Under the pieces are notes generated by a model. That model was not told where the DNA came from. It saw only the letters and a list, made by a program, of their open reading frames with translations, and did no database searches. Positions 34,161 through 45,590 of a stretch of DNA of 64,000 nt are shown one piece after another. Both the position numbers and the translations under genes were made by a program. Source of the stretch: Ceratopteris richardii (taxonomy: Eukaryota > Streptophyta > Polypodiopsida > Polypodiales > Pteridaceae); assembly GCA_020310875.1 (NCBI GenBank), contig CM035413.1:161429306-161493305 (forward strand), in the 5' to 3' direction. The first letter of the stretch is position 1; every line of letters begins with the position of its first letter.

Positions 34161-36480
34161 ATGATTATGAGATCTGGTGATAAATTGTTCACACTTGATA
34201 AACAAGAGTTAATAGGGAAGGAGATAGAGCTAGTGACAAGAGATTTACAAGAAAAAGATTTAGGGCAGGAAAATAACATGGAAAACCTAAATGAAACCAA
34301 TGAACCTTTTGAAACTAGTGATTATAGAAATGTTCTCAAGTATATGTATACAAATAGGTTTGGAACCTATGTGTATCAGGATGGGATGCATAAGTTTCTC
34401 ATTAGGTTGAGAAACTTAGAAGTTCCCTTAAATATAACACCAGTAGCACAATTTAAGGATGGCAGATATGAGGATAGACAGGGATGTGTATATATATTCT
34501 CACAAGATCCAGAAAACTCTAATGATTTAGGGCAATGTTCAGACAAGAGACCTTGGGAACAAAACCTAGGGCAACCAGCCTTGCCAAGACAAAATGAAAC
34601 TCACATTAATGTTGAACAACAACAAGGTGGGAGAGTACACACTTCCCCAAATCATTTTGAAAGAGAAGTAGAAGGAATTAATGATTTTCCAATCAAAAGG
34701 AGACATCAGTGGCAAAATCATGGAAGAATGCTTAGGCGAGAGACACACGAGAAGCACACACAAGCAGCACAAACGTAGCAAAGACACACAGGGAAGACCA
34801 TGGCTGGAATAGCTGAATAATATCCCTAAGTACAAAGTACCACCACATATGAGAGTATCAAGTATGTGGTAACATGGGGAAAAACCTCTAGCCAGCACTA
34901 GAGTAAAAAGTGCCCATGTATAGCGAAAAGGTTCACATCAAAGCTACTCGAGGAACACATAAGTGTAACAAACCCCCCTGGAGCGAATGATGTGAACACA
35001 TACAGGGAGTGACAGATCAGCCCCCACAAGGTAACAAGCCTAAAGCTTTGCAAAAAGCTTCAAACTTTTCCCGTGGAAGAGCTTTGGTGAATATGTCTGC
35101 CACATTATCTTGTGTAGGCACATATACCAAATCAATATCTCTTGCATGAAGGCGCTCTCTCACATAGTGATAATGCACCTCAATATGTTTGGTCCGTGCA
35201 TGAAACACTGGGTTTCATGCAACAGCCAAAGCACTCTGACTATCAATGAGAATATGCGTAGCAGCATCCGTCTCCATGCAAAGATCCATCAATAGGCATC
35301 TCAGCCATATACGCTCCACTGTAGCTCACAGACCATCACTCTAATGGTGATTCTGAATGCAAGAATGGCTTCGAAATGGGGGTAAAACTCCAACGCACCT
35401 GGTGGAAATGTTTCTGGGCTGCTGAAATTCACACTTCTATGCTCCGAAGTCAATTTGCAATGTTAAAGTGCGCGCGCGCTGTGATGCAAAAAACCGAAAC
35501 TTGAGAAGAAGCTGAACCTGCTCTGATACCACTATTGGGTGTGTGTAGAAGTGTGAGAGACACACGAGAAGCACACACAAGCAGCACAAATGCAACAAAG
35601 ACACACGGAGAAGACGATGGCTGGAATAGCTCTCTCTATTGACAATGAATTGAACTGAAGTAAGAGCTGAATAATATCCCTAAGTACAAAGTACCACCAC
35701 ATATGAGAGTATCAAGTATGTGGTAACATGGGGAAAAAACCTCTAGCCAGCACTAGAGTAAAAAGTGCCCATGTATAGGGAAAAGGTTCACATCAAAGCT
35801 ACTCGAGGAACACATAAGTGTAACAAACATTTGCAAGATAGAAAAAGACTCAAATACTATACATTAGAAAGAAAATGGATAAACCATACCAGAGAAGAGT
35901 GCTTCTACAATAAACAACCCATTAAAGAAAGAGAATATGTGAACCAACACAACTTACAAAGAGAATCTGGATTTGTTGAGCAACCAAGACCTGTACTTGG
36001 ACAACAACCACCATTACCAACAAATGTAGTACCAGTGAAATACACACCAATAGAAGAAGAAAGCTCAAGACTTAGTTCATCTTATAGAGAGGATTATCAT
36101 TGGAATTAAGGATATCAGGAAGAATGGGAAGGATATGAACAGAGAGAACCAGAACTGCAAGCCCTAGATTTGGGAAATCAGAGAATTGAAATGGACACAG
36201 CCACATTCATGTATATAACTAATAATTACATGTCCTTTCAGAAACCTCAATTCAAAGGGAGTCAAAAGATAACTTGTTATAGATGTGGGGGAGAACATTT
36301 CATTAGACACTGCCCACAACCTCCTACACTAAGAATAGAAGGAGCCTATTGCAAGGATTGTGGCAGGGAACACTTAATAAAGGATTGTCCAAGAAACCCT
36401 AAAAAACAACAGAACACATCTAATAACATACCATTGAAAACAGTTAACATAATGGAGCAAGAAGAATTGAGTGACCATGA
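34161..36480 (+). pseudogene. Gypsy E gag region, broken and interrupted by element F
   Basis: Gag-like reading starts near 34161 (DKLFTLDKQELIGKEIELVT). After nested element F it continues with KRLKYYTLERKWINHTREEC and on to two zinc knuckles near 36275-36390: CYRCGGEHFIRHC and CKDCGREHLIKDC. Both have the spacing CX2CX3HX4C, one residue shorter than the usual CX2CX4HX4C. Knuckles bind element RNA in the particle. The region is broken. Confidence 0.75.
34734..35825 (-). mobile_element. Small internally deleted Copia element F inside E gag
   Basis: About 1.1 kb, minus strand. Two similar LTRs (about 34734-34970 and 35536-35825) flank a 565-bp interior. The interior keeps only the RNase H end (HARTKHIEVHYHYVRERLHA, near 35140-35200), a polypurine tract (CCAGGGGGGTT, complement near 34971-34982) and the primer site for initiator tRNA-Met (complement CTGCTCTGATACCA near 35520). 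The remaining pol and gag are absent, so F depended on other elements to move. The left LTR is shorter than the right; I could not confirm a target duplication. The E gag reading resumes after it. Confidence 0.82.
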
Positions 36481-37624
36481 TCAAGTAACTTTAAATGCTA
36501 TAACAAGAGCACAAGCTAAACAACAAGAAACAACAAAGGAGACACATACACAGGAACATAAGAAAATTCCATTTCCAAAAGAAAAGAAAAACAGACAAAA
36601 AGGAATATGGGAAAGAAAAATAAGAGTGGGTAAAAATATGGAAGAAGAGACCATGGAACATTCACACAATAGTCAACCACAAAATATACAGACTCAAGAG
36701 GAGGCAAAAAATTCACAAAGTATGGAGACTCTGATAAGAGCATACAAAGGAAGAATTCAAGATGGACCAAATCCTATAGATCATGTGATGGCATATCCTA
36801 TGCCAGATTTAGAGGATGAAAGGATGCAAAGATCTAAACAAATTATACAAGAAGCACAACTCAAAATGGGGGAACCAGACAATTATCAAACAATAGTTGA
36901 AGGAGCAAGTGCAACAGAAACCAGAAAACATCTTGATCAGGAAGAAAATTCACAAATAACCTTCCAAATCAATATAGACAAACACTGTACAATTTTATAC
37001 CACACCACAATGGAGGAGATAGTGAAACAAAATCCTCATTTACAACACAACATGAAAAAGTGGGAAACAAAGTCAAAGAACCTAGATCCACAGCAACAAG
37101 GATTGGAAGAGTTTTTGTACATACCTATTGATAAAATAGGAGGATATTGTGAAGGGGAAGAAGGAAACTCAACTCTAAGAATACAATTTGGTGAAAATCA
37201 TGCCAAGGCTATATTAGACAGTGGATCAGGAGTGGCTATCATGACTAAACAAACCTGGGAGAAATGGGGAAAAAATGAGTTAATACCCACTAAAATGAGA
37301 TTACAACTTGTAGATGGACACATAGAAAAACCCCTAGGAATATGGGAGGTGATTGTGGAAATATTTGGAATAGAGATAGAGCATACTTTTGCCATAGTTG
37401 AATTCCCACAATCCACTTCATATGAAATTATCCTAGGAAGACCATTTATGAGACAAATGCAAATTGTGCAAGATTGGGGTAATGATTGCCTATATCTTCA
37501 AAGCAAAGGAAGGATAACTAGGGTAAATTTAAGAAATGGTCAATATTGTGATATGTCCCCTCAAGAATGGTTCAAAGTACATCAAAATCAGGAATTAAGT
37601 GAAGAATCAGGGAGTGAAGATTAG
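36480..37624 (+). pseudogene. Gypsy E gag-pol linker and first protease (PR1)
   Basis: Charged linker followed by the leader IPIDKIGGYCEGEEGN (near 37120-37170) and a retropepsin domain: catalytic ILDSGSGVAIM near 37210-37245, flap-like QLVDGHIEKPLG near 37305-37340, and the second motif IILGRPFMRQ near 37428-37458. This is the normal protease that precedes RT in Gypsy polyproteins and would mature the polyprotein. Closely parallels PR1 of element G (51100-51400). Confidence 0.85.
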
Positions 37625-38099
37625 AATGAGACAGAATCATCAATGTCGAAATGTAATGTGATAAGGAATCTCACAAATAAGAAAAGGATGTTAAAAAAAG
37701 GAGATTGTCTAGGAGAAAGGAAATCACAAGATAAAAGCTACATACCACAAAAATTCAAAGATGAAGAATTTGGGCTTTATGGTTGGAATCACATTTTGAC
37801 CACCATGGATCTAGCTAATGATGAGTATGTGGGAGTAAAATTCCAAAATGAAGAAGGATATGATATCTTCCACATAGGAATACAAATGATAAAGGTGTCA
37901 AAAATAGAGGAAGACCAAGAGGAAGGAATAATATTAAAAAAATGGGAAAACACAACATCTGGAAGAAGTAGAAGCTACAGATGCTATAAAAGAAAAAATC
38001 TCTGGAAAATATAGAAAAAACAAACACAAGGAAATAGAAAAAGATCAAGAAGTTGAAAAAAATAAAAAAATAACAAACAAAGATCAACAGTTTGATTTA

Positions 38100-39700
38100 C
38101 CTTCAAATTTCAAGACCTATGAGGTAGAAGACAGATTACTTCTAAAAATGAAACCAAAGAGAGAAAAGAAAAAAGGAGAGGCATATGAAAATGAGGAACA
38201 AACCAAGAAGGTGATGATCACTCAAGAAGAGGGGGAAGAAAGACATATTGTCATAGCTGATGACATGACAAATCAAGAGGAGGAAGCATTGAGGAATTTG
38301 GCTAGAAGCTATAGGGATGTGTTTGCTTACAATTACAAGGATTTGAAAGGAATTGACCCTAAAATCTGTGAACATAAGATTCCTATTACTCCTGATGCAA
38401 AACCTAGCAAACAAAGACACTATACATTTAATGACAAATACTCTACTAAAATAAAGGAAGAAATTGACAAGCTGCTGGCTGCGAATTTCATCTATGAAAT
38501 TGAGTATACAGAGTGGATCTCTCCCATAGTTGTGGTACCTAAAAAGAATGGGAAACTTAGGGTATGTATTAACTTGAAAAAAGTTAATGTTGCAACTATA
38601 AGGGATAGCTATCAATTACCCATAACAGACCATGTGTTGGAAAGAGTTGCAGGAAAAGAGGTCTATAGCTTTTTGGATGGTTTTTCAGGATATAAGCAAG
38701 TACCAATAGCTTTGGAAGACCAACACAAAACTGCTTTTTCCACAGAATGGGGAATTTATGCCTTTAGGGTTATGCCCTTTGGGTTAACTAACTTTTCAAA
38801 GATTGATATGTCACATCTTCAAAGAATTCCTTAGAAATATAATGGAAATTTATGTGGATGATCTTTGCACTTTTTCATTAAAAAGACAACATCATTTGAA
38901 GGATCTGGAAAACATATTAAAAAAATGTAGAACATACAGAGTATGTTTAAGTCCAGAAAAATGTGTGTTCTTTGTGAGGCAAGGGATAATGTTGGGTCAC
39001 ATAGTTTCTAGAAATGGAATTTCAACTGATGAAAGAAAAATTAAGGCCATAGTGGAACTGCCAAGACCAACAAATGTAAAAGAACTTCAAACTTTCATGG
39101 GACATTGTGGGTATTATAGAAAATTTGTACACAAGTTTGTAGATATTGCAAAACCTTTGTATGCTTTGTTCACAAAATTTGAGTGGACCATAGAATGTGA
39201 CCAAGCTTTTGAGACTTTAAAAACTTTTTTGGTAACAGCACCAATTCTAAAAACCCCACAATGGAATAAAATTTTTCATGTCCATGTGGATGCTTTAAAT
39301 TATGCTTTGGGATGTGTGTTAGCACAACCAATAGAAGGGATCAAATTAGACTTTCCAATTGCTTATGCTAGTAGGCAATTGAATTCAGCAGAAAAAAATT
39401 ATACAACCACTGAGAGGGAATGATTGGGAATGATATTTGCTGTGAAAAAATATAGACGTTATCTTTTAGCCAACAAGATTAAATTCTTTGTGGATCACCA
39501 AGCTTTACTCTATTTAGTAAAATGACCATGCCATATAGGTAAGATAGTCAGATGGTTTCTCCTACTGATGGAATTTGAATTTGAGGTAGTGGTCAGACAA
39601 GGAAAAACACATTTAAGAGCAGACAATTTGTCCAGAATCCAAACCAAAGATCCAAGTTCACCTTTAGATGATGACTTACCAGATGCATATATGTTGAAAA
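38100..39700 (+). pseudogene. Gypsy E reverse transcriptase and RNase H, broken
   Basis: RT motifs: WISPIVVVPKKNGKLRVCIN (near 38513-38575), SFLDGFSGY near 38670, and the catalytic IYVDDLC near 38845-38865. RNase H and the end of the polymerase module follow (VDALNYALGCVLAQP near 39285; FVDHQALLYLV near 39490; RADNLSRI near 39615). YVDDLC rather than chromovirus YLDDIL agrees with an Athila/Tat-like origin. A conserved spacer (DEEFGLYGWNHILTTMD, near 37760-37810) lies before RT, also seen in G. Broken in several places. Confidence 0.87.
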
Positions 39701-40149
39701 TAGAAAGTATTCCTGAATGGGCCATGACTTTAGTACCTTTGCTAACCATGGGACCATGCATAACATTTGAAAACAACACACATTTGGTATTACAAAGTAG
39801 GAATTTTGTGCTGCTAGCTGGACATTTGTATCATCTGAATCAAATGGGCATATTGGAATATTGTACTCCAGAAGAGGAGCAGCAAGAGTATTTAAGAAGA
39901 GCTCATTGTTGGAATCCCTATATTCATGCTTCCATAATAGTCACCCTAAACAATCTCAATAGGATGGGAGTACATTGGCCTAATAAGATTCAAGATGTAA
40001 AAAAGTATATTTCTAACTACTGGGAATGTCAATCCTTGCAAAATTCAGAAATTATAACTTTATATTGGTTTCAAAAAAATCCAGATTGGAGTGCAAACAT
40101 AATTGAGGAGTTGAAAAGAAATAAGAAAGGAGAGATAGTAAGAATTAGT

Positions 40150-41290
40150 GCAGACTCAAGGAATTTACAAATGATTTTTGAAGAGTATCAACTAATAGGA
40201 GATCAATTGTACAAGAAAGGGATGGATGGATATTTAAGAATCTGTGTTCCTGAAAATAAATATATGGAAATATGAGAGATGGCACATTCTGGAGTGGCAG
40301 AAGGACATTTTTCAAGTGAAAGGACTGCTAAACTCATATTATATTCCGGTTTTTGGTGGCCAACTCTATTTCCTGATGCAAGAATATATGTGAAAAGATG
40401 TGACATTTGTCAAAGAGTGAGTCAACCAAATAAAAGAGACAATATGCCATTAGTACCACTGATTTTAGCAAGAGCATTTAGTAAATGGGGGTTGGATTTC
40501 ATTGGACCCATACATCCTCCAGCAAAACAATCCCATGGTGAATATATACTAGTAGCCACAGATTACCTGACTAAATGGGAAGAGGCCAGGGCTACAAAAA
40601 GGAATGATGCTCAAACCACTACAAGATTTCTTTATGAAAATATTATCACCAGATTTGGATTACCAATTGAATTGGTAAGTGATAGGGGGACTCATTTTTT
40701 GAACCAAATAGTAGAAAACATAACTGAATATTTCATGATCAGTCATAGAAAGTCAGCCCCTTATCACCCACAAGCCAATGGTTTAGCAGAAAGCACTAAT
40801 AAAGTACTTTGCACTGTTTTGTCAAAATTGGTAAATACAAATAGGAATGATTGGGATTTGCAACTTAATCATGTCTTATGGGCTTATAGAGTGGCATACA
40901 AAACTCCACTTGGAACCACACCATTTAATTTGGTATATGGACAAAATGTAGTTTTGCCTTTACGATTCCTTATTCCAACACTAAAGGTGGGTAGTCAGTA
41001 CAAATGGGCTGGACATGAGTTATCTGAGAGAGTGGTGGAATTGGAAAAACTTGGAGCTTCTAGACTTCAAGCAATCATGAGCATATATGCAGACAAGAGA
41101 AGGCAGAAAGCTTATCATGATGTTCATATTAAAGAAAAGGATTACAAGTAGGAGATCTAGTTCTGGCATATACAACATCAGAAAAAGTTTCAAAGAAAAG
41201 GGCATGGACCTTATATTATCAATCAGATTAGTAATAGTGGAGCTATCCAATTAGCTAATATAGATGGAGAAATCATGCCAAACTTCATAA
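40150..41290 (+). pseudogene. Gypsy E integrase
   Basis: HHCC zinc-binding domain (HSGVAEGHF ... CDICQRV, about 40285-40425). Catalytic core with D,D-35-E arrangement: KWGLDFIGPIHPP near 40484-40522, ELVSDRGTHFLN near 40670-40705, and HPQANGLAESTNK near 40768-40806. C-terminal region ends with IMPNFISGC, which leads straight into the tail with the second protease. Inserts element cDNA into host DNA in the nucleus. Broken. Confidence 0.88.
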
Positions 41291-42258
41291 GTGGATGCAG
41301 AGTAAAAAGGTATGATCTTCCATTAACTGTTTCTGAATGGAGAAGAATACATCAAACTCAAAACAGGAAAAAAGAAGAGGAAAAAATTAGGAATGAGGCT
41401 CAACAAGAGGCAAAGGAAAGGATAAGAAAAATCAAGGAGCTTAGAGAAGTCCTTTTGTGTGAAACACCTTTAAGAGTGAGAGAGCATTTGCCTGTTATAA
41501 CAATGAATTTTCATGATGAGAAAATCAAGGTTTTGATAGATTCAGGTGCACAAGTAAATTTGATCAGTTCAGTTTTGTTGGATAAGTTCAACTTTAAAAG
41601 GACTGAAAGTAAAACATTTATCAAAACCTTAGAAGGACAGATATTACAAAGCTTGTCTTCACCATCTATTAAAGTTAAATTCAATGAAGAAAAAATGAAA
41701 ATAGATTGTGAAGAATGGCCTGATCATATGATGATTGAAAAATTGATTTTGGGACAACCATGGCTCATGCAATGTAAAGTAATTTTGGACTTTGAAAATA
41801 TGAAACTTAAATTGACATTAAATGACAAAAAGTTTTTAATGTTTTTATTGAGTGATGAGGAACAGGAAAATCAACAGGATATCTATGACTCAGAATTGGA
41901 AGGATTTACTTTTTCACTAGAAGCTACAAAGAAACCACAAACAACACTTCTTCATGACCAAATCTCTTTCAATCAGAAACAGGGGAAAGTTGAAGAAACC
42001 AAAGGTGTTGAAAGGACAGAAGAAAGGTGGAAAGTATGGAATAATCAGAAGCATATAGGTATCGAAGTTGAAAGGATGTGGAGACCTAGAAAGTCCAAGC
42101 ACTGCTTATCAACAAAATGCAGCAACACTAAGTGGATGTGGAAACCAAAGACATCCAAGTACTATGTGTCAAAAGAAGATTTTTATACTACAAAAAAGGA
42201 ATCAACAGGAATTAAGTATTTTTGGGTAAAAAAATCAGATCTTATTCAATGGAAATAA
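41275..42258 (+). CDS. Gypsy E post-integrase domain: second retropepsin (PR2) and Trp-rich tail
   Basis: 327-codon stretch after integrase. Residues about 20-60 form a charged, probably coiled-coil linker (NRKKEEEKIRNEAQQEAKER). Residues about 70-185 have the retropepsin layout: hydrophobic strand, catalytic VLIDSGAQVNLI (Asp at residue 89, base 41539), and about 70 residues later KLILGQPWL (158-164), the hydrophobic-hydrophobic-Gly partner motif. From about residue 245 the tail is rich in Trp and Lys (RWKVWN, RMWRPRK, KWMWKPK, YFWVKK, IQWK). Element G has the same arrangement with the two motifs at the same residue numbers. Gypsy polyproteins normally end after integrase or a chromodomain. 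Whether PR2 is an active protease or a binding module is unknown. Confidence 0.8.
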   Translation: MPNFISGCRVKRYDLPLTVSEWRRIHQTQNRKKEEEKIRNEAQQEAKERIRKIKELREVLLCETPLRVREHLPVITMNFHDEKIKVLIDSGAQVNLISSVLLDKFNFKRTESKTFIKTLEGQILQSLSSPSIKVKFNEEKMKIDCEEWPDHMMIEKLILGQPWLMQCKVILDFENMKLKLTLNDKKFLMFLLSDEEQENQQDIYDSELEGFTFSLEATKKPQTTLLHDQISFNQKQGKVEETKGVERTEERWKVWNNQKHIGIEVERMWRPRKSKHCLSTKCSNTKWMWKPKTSKYYVSKEDFYTTKKESTGIKYFWVKKSDLIQWK

Positions 42259-42521
42259 AATAGGGATCAAAGATACAAAAATAGTACCAAAGCACGATGA
42301 GTCACAAATGAAGGAAAAAGCAAAAGGGTCATCTAATACACACTTGGGACTCTTGATAAAGAATTCAGAATTTCACCAGAAAGGAATTATGACATCCTAG
42401 AATTTATTTCCATTTATTTTCCTCATTCTTTTTCTAGGAAAAAGAATTAGGAGGGGAAGAAAAAAAAAAGAGAAGAAAAGACAAAATAAGGGGAAAGAAA
42501 AAAAAAGAGAAGAAAAAAGGA

Positions 42522-42522
<1 letters not shown>

Positions 42523-42608
<86 letters not shown>
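42523..42608. repeat. (TA)43 microsatellite
   Basis: 86 bp of uninterrupted TA in the non-coding stretch between PR2 and the 3' ORF of element E. The surrounding 42259-43025 is A/T-rich with polypurine-like AAAAGAGAAG runs and a second short TA tract near 42790-42806; no genes are seen there. Confidence 0.96.
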
Positions 42609-42611
<3 letters not shown>

Positions 42612-43025
42612 AATAACACTTTTGTTTACATAAGTTATATAGCACAAGCAAGATATAGGTTATAACTTGTCAGGATTAAGTAGTCATTTTCAAGTCATTG
42701 TTTAATTATTTTTTTCTTATAAAAATCTAAAATCTTCTTAAATAAATTCATTTCTTAAAAAAGTCATTCATTTTTTCTTTTTATTATTAAAAAATATATA
42801 TATATATAAGAGAAAAGGGAAGAGAGCACTAGACATCTTGCTACATGTGTGATGATCGCTTCAATTGAGTTATATCTATGATACAAATAAGGAAGTTAGG
42901 ATTCATCTGAGATTTTATTTTCATTCTTTTTCATTACATCTCAAGACAAACGTGATTTCATTTATGTTTCTTGTGACTCATGTGGGTGGAGTTTTCTTTT
43001 TTTGTGATGTTATATTTTCTCCAGA

Positions 43026-45590
43026 ATGGTGAATCCAAAGGAACTGCCAATTCATGACTTCAAAGCAGACTCAGTAACTTTGTCTAGAGGACATTGGTTC
43101 TTGGACAGTGAAGTAGCAGTAGAAAAGGTGGAGCTAGAGTCTGATGAAGAACAAGACATCCCAGAAGAAGAAAGGATAGCTAAAGAACTGAAGGAAACTC
43201 TTAGCATCATTGGACAACACATTTTTACAATAGGAGTTGGAGGTCACAAATATACAATGTTGTGTCAGGAATTCTATAAATTTCAAAAAATTGCAATCAA
43301 TTATAAAAGATGGAAAGCAGTGGGATTACACAGACTGCTGGATGAACCTTTATTTTTTATAGACTTTGAGAGAGTATCACAGGTAATGAATAGTCTGTTG
43401 GAAGTTGGTAAAGGCAATGATGCATATTTTAGGTGTTCAGTCAAAGACAGAGAAAACAAAGAAGTGCATATCACTATAAAAGCAGAGCATATCAGGGAAG
43501 CCCTCCAGTTCTATTCAATGGGAACTAAGTTGGATAATAGCTTTGTCAAGAAGAATAAAGTAACCTATGCAGGATATTCCAAATTTGTGGACTTCAAAGG
43601 AAAAGAGAATGAGGAATATGCTATTAGAATGTTTCTTCAATATTTTTGTTTTCCAAAACTGCCGTGATACACCATGCCACACAAGCCAATTACTTTGATT
43701 ATGTTCAATAATAAGGACAGGACCAAGCCATTTGGAGTGATGGATGTAACTCCCTACATCCATGATCAATTGAAGGAAGCAGCCAAACATTGGGAGCAAA
43801 GAAAGTTCATGAATGGAGCACAATTCTTAACAAGGATCATATATCATATTCTAGAAATGGAGGATCAATTGAAGTTGGCCCTAGAAGCTCAATACTTTAG
43901 AAGTTTGATGTCAGGAATTAAAATTCCTTCTAAAATGATGTCCATAAGAGAAGTAGAAGCCAACCAAGCATGAGGGGAGCAGAGAGGAAAAGAAGGGGAG
44001 TTTCAGAAGAAGTTATTCCAGTAAAGATGAGAAGATTGGATCCTAGGAAAGTAGAATTGGAACAAGAGGAAGCAACAAAGGAAGAGCATGAAACTGCTCA
44101 AAAGGAAGTACAATCTTCAAAGGAACCTCATCCACCTCAAACAAGTAAGGAACAATTGTATACTTATTTGACTCAAGGAAACAATAAGAGGGCAATCTAT
44201 GAAGCCCAATATCAAAAGATGTTGGAGGACTATTCTTGTAAAGCCACTGACTGGATAAAAGAAGAAGTGGAACATTATGAAGATCTACATGATCAGATGA
44301 TGGCAGTAGAAACTGAAGAGGTTTTTGTTAAAAAGGAAGTGGAATTGTTAGCATATTTCAAAGAGTTACAAGGTCCTCCTGAAACCAGAACTATAGTAGT
44401 AGTGAAGAAGAAGGTTCAGGAAAAACCTGTGTAGAAGAAGAGGCTCACCAAGAAGTAAGGGTAAGGCAGCTGAACATGTGCAAAAGGAGGAGTCAGTAAA
44501 ATTTTCATTAAAAGAAAAGAATCAGGAGAAATCAATGGCTACATCAATGGTAATAGAGGAACAAAGAATGGACAAATCAGGGATAGTTGGTTTCTCATAG
44601 TTTTCTTCAGATTCAGATAGTGACATTGAAAACTTTCTTTTGAAAAGTTTAAATTTCTCAGTACCTATCACACCAATAGTAAGAGTACAAGCCTCTGAAA
44701 AAAGCATCAGAAGATTTGAGTCAAAAGTCACAAGAAATACAAGTCCATGAAGAAGCAGCAAAACAAGTTAGCCCTGAGGAGGAGAAAAGGATATTAAAAG
44801 GTAAAGAAATAGTGAGGGAAGAAGAACTTGAAGCAAGGAAAGAGTTCAGTAGTGGATTGGTGGACACAGTGTTTAGAGCAATATGGACAAAACCATCTCA
44901 ACAAACTTATTTCAAACTAAATGAGGATGAGGAAAAGCTAGAAGTAGAAAAGGAAGCACAGATATGCAGCTCAGTGCACAATAAAGAAGATAAAGATCAA
45001 AAGGAGGAATCAGAGGAAGCATTAGAAAAGGTGGATTTCAAAAAGGTTAAAGAAGGGAATACAGAAAAAGAAATAAACCAAAGCATAGAAGATATACTTT
45101 ATGATTTAAATCATAATGAGGAGTTCACAACTACAGAAGGTCAGGAAAAGGAAGAAGAATTGGATCTTATGGATATAGATGAGCAAGAGGAGGGACAAAA
45201 GGAGCAGCAAATAAGTGATCAGCTACAGAACTTAATGGAGAATGAACCAACCTCAAATCAGGATAACAAAGTACAGAAAGAGGAAAGACAAGATACCCAA
45301 GGAAAACAACAGGAAATGGAGAAAAAAAAAGACAGAAGAGATGGAGATAATGAGAGAAATATCAGATCATGAGAAGGAAGAGGATCAGACACTAGAGTAT
45401 AAGGAAGATGCTGCAGACAAAGAAGAAATGAAAGCAGAAAAGGGCTATGAAGAGCAAAAGAACCAGGTCATAGAATATGAGGAAGAGGATGAAGAAAAAA
45501 ATGACTACAAAGAAGAAAAGCAGTTAGAAGTAAAACAAATAGAATTGGAAACTGGGTTAGAAAGAATACCCAAGGATATTAGGTCTGCTC
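43026..45590 (+). pseudogene. Additional 3' ORF region of Gypsy E, broken
   Basis: Sense-strand coding downstream of pol, starting MVNPKELPIHDFKADSVTLS at 43026. The N-terminal third looks like a folded domain (HKYTMLCQEFYKFQKIAINY near 43250; later KPFGVMDVTPYIHDQLKEAA near 43728). The remainder is extremely charged, Glu/Lys-rich, probably coiled coil. Directly before the ATG is a pyrimidine-rich tract ending TTTTCTCCAG (to 43024), a plausible 3' splice site. Athila-group elements are known to carry an extra ORF here, expressed by splicing. I see no signal peptide or membrane anchor, so an envelope-type role is not supported. Resembles plant-transposon accessory domains only weakly. Broken; ends where an A-family fragment starts. 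Confidence 0.6.

Larger units (their letters stand above)
30987..45590 (+). mobile_element. Large Gypsy (Athila/Tat-like) element E, 3' end missing, broken
   Basis: About 14.6 kb including a nested element. Parts in order: 5' LTR (30987-31805), primer site for tRNA-Asp (31815-31832), a long leader with a palindromic tandem array, gag with two short-spaced zinc knuckles, protease, RT, RNase H, integrase, a second protease-like domain, a (TA)43 tract and a 3' additional ORF region. The primer site and the 3' ORF position point to the Athila/Tat group of non-chromovirus Gypsy elements. No 3' LTR is found; the sequence ends where an A-family fragment begins at 45591. The coding region is broken in around eight places besides the insertion of F (about 34734-35825). 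Confidence 0.87.

Noticed and set aside
42397-42651. Open frames on the minus strand rich in Tyr/Ile
   Set aside because: They are translations of the (TA)43 tract and flanking pyrimidines; low complexity, no coding meaning.
43026-45590. Envelope gene of an endogenous retrovirus-like element
   Set aside because: No signal peptide, membrane anchor or glycoprotein-like Cys pattern; the product is soluble-looking and highly charged.
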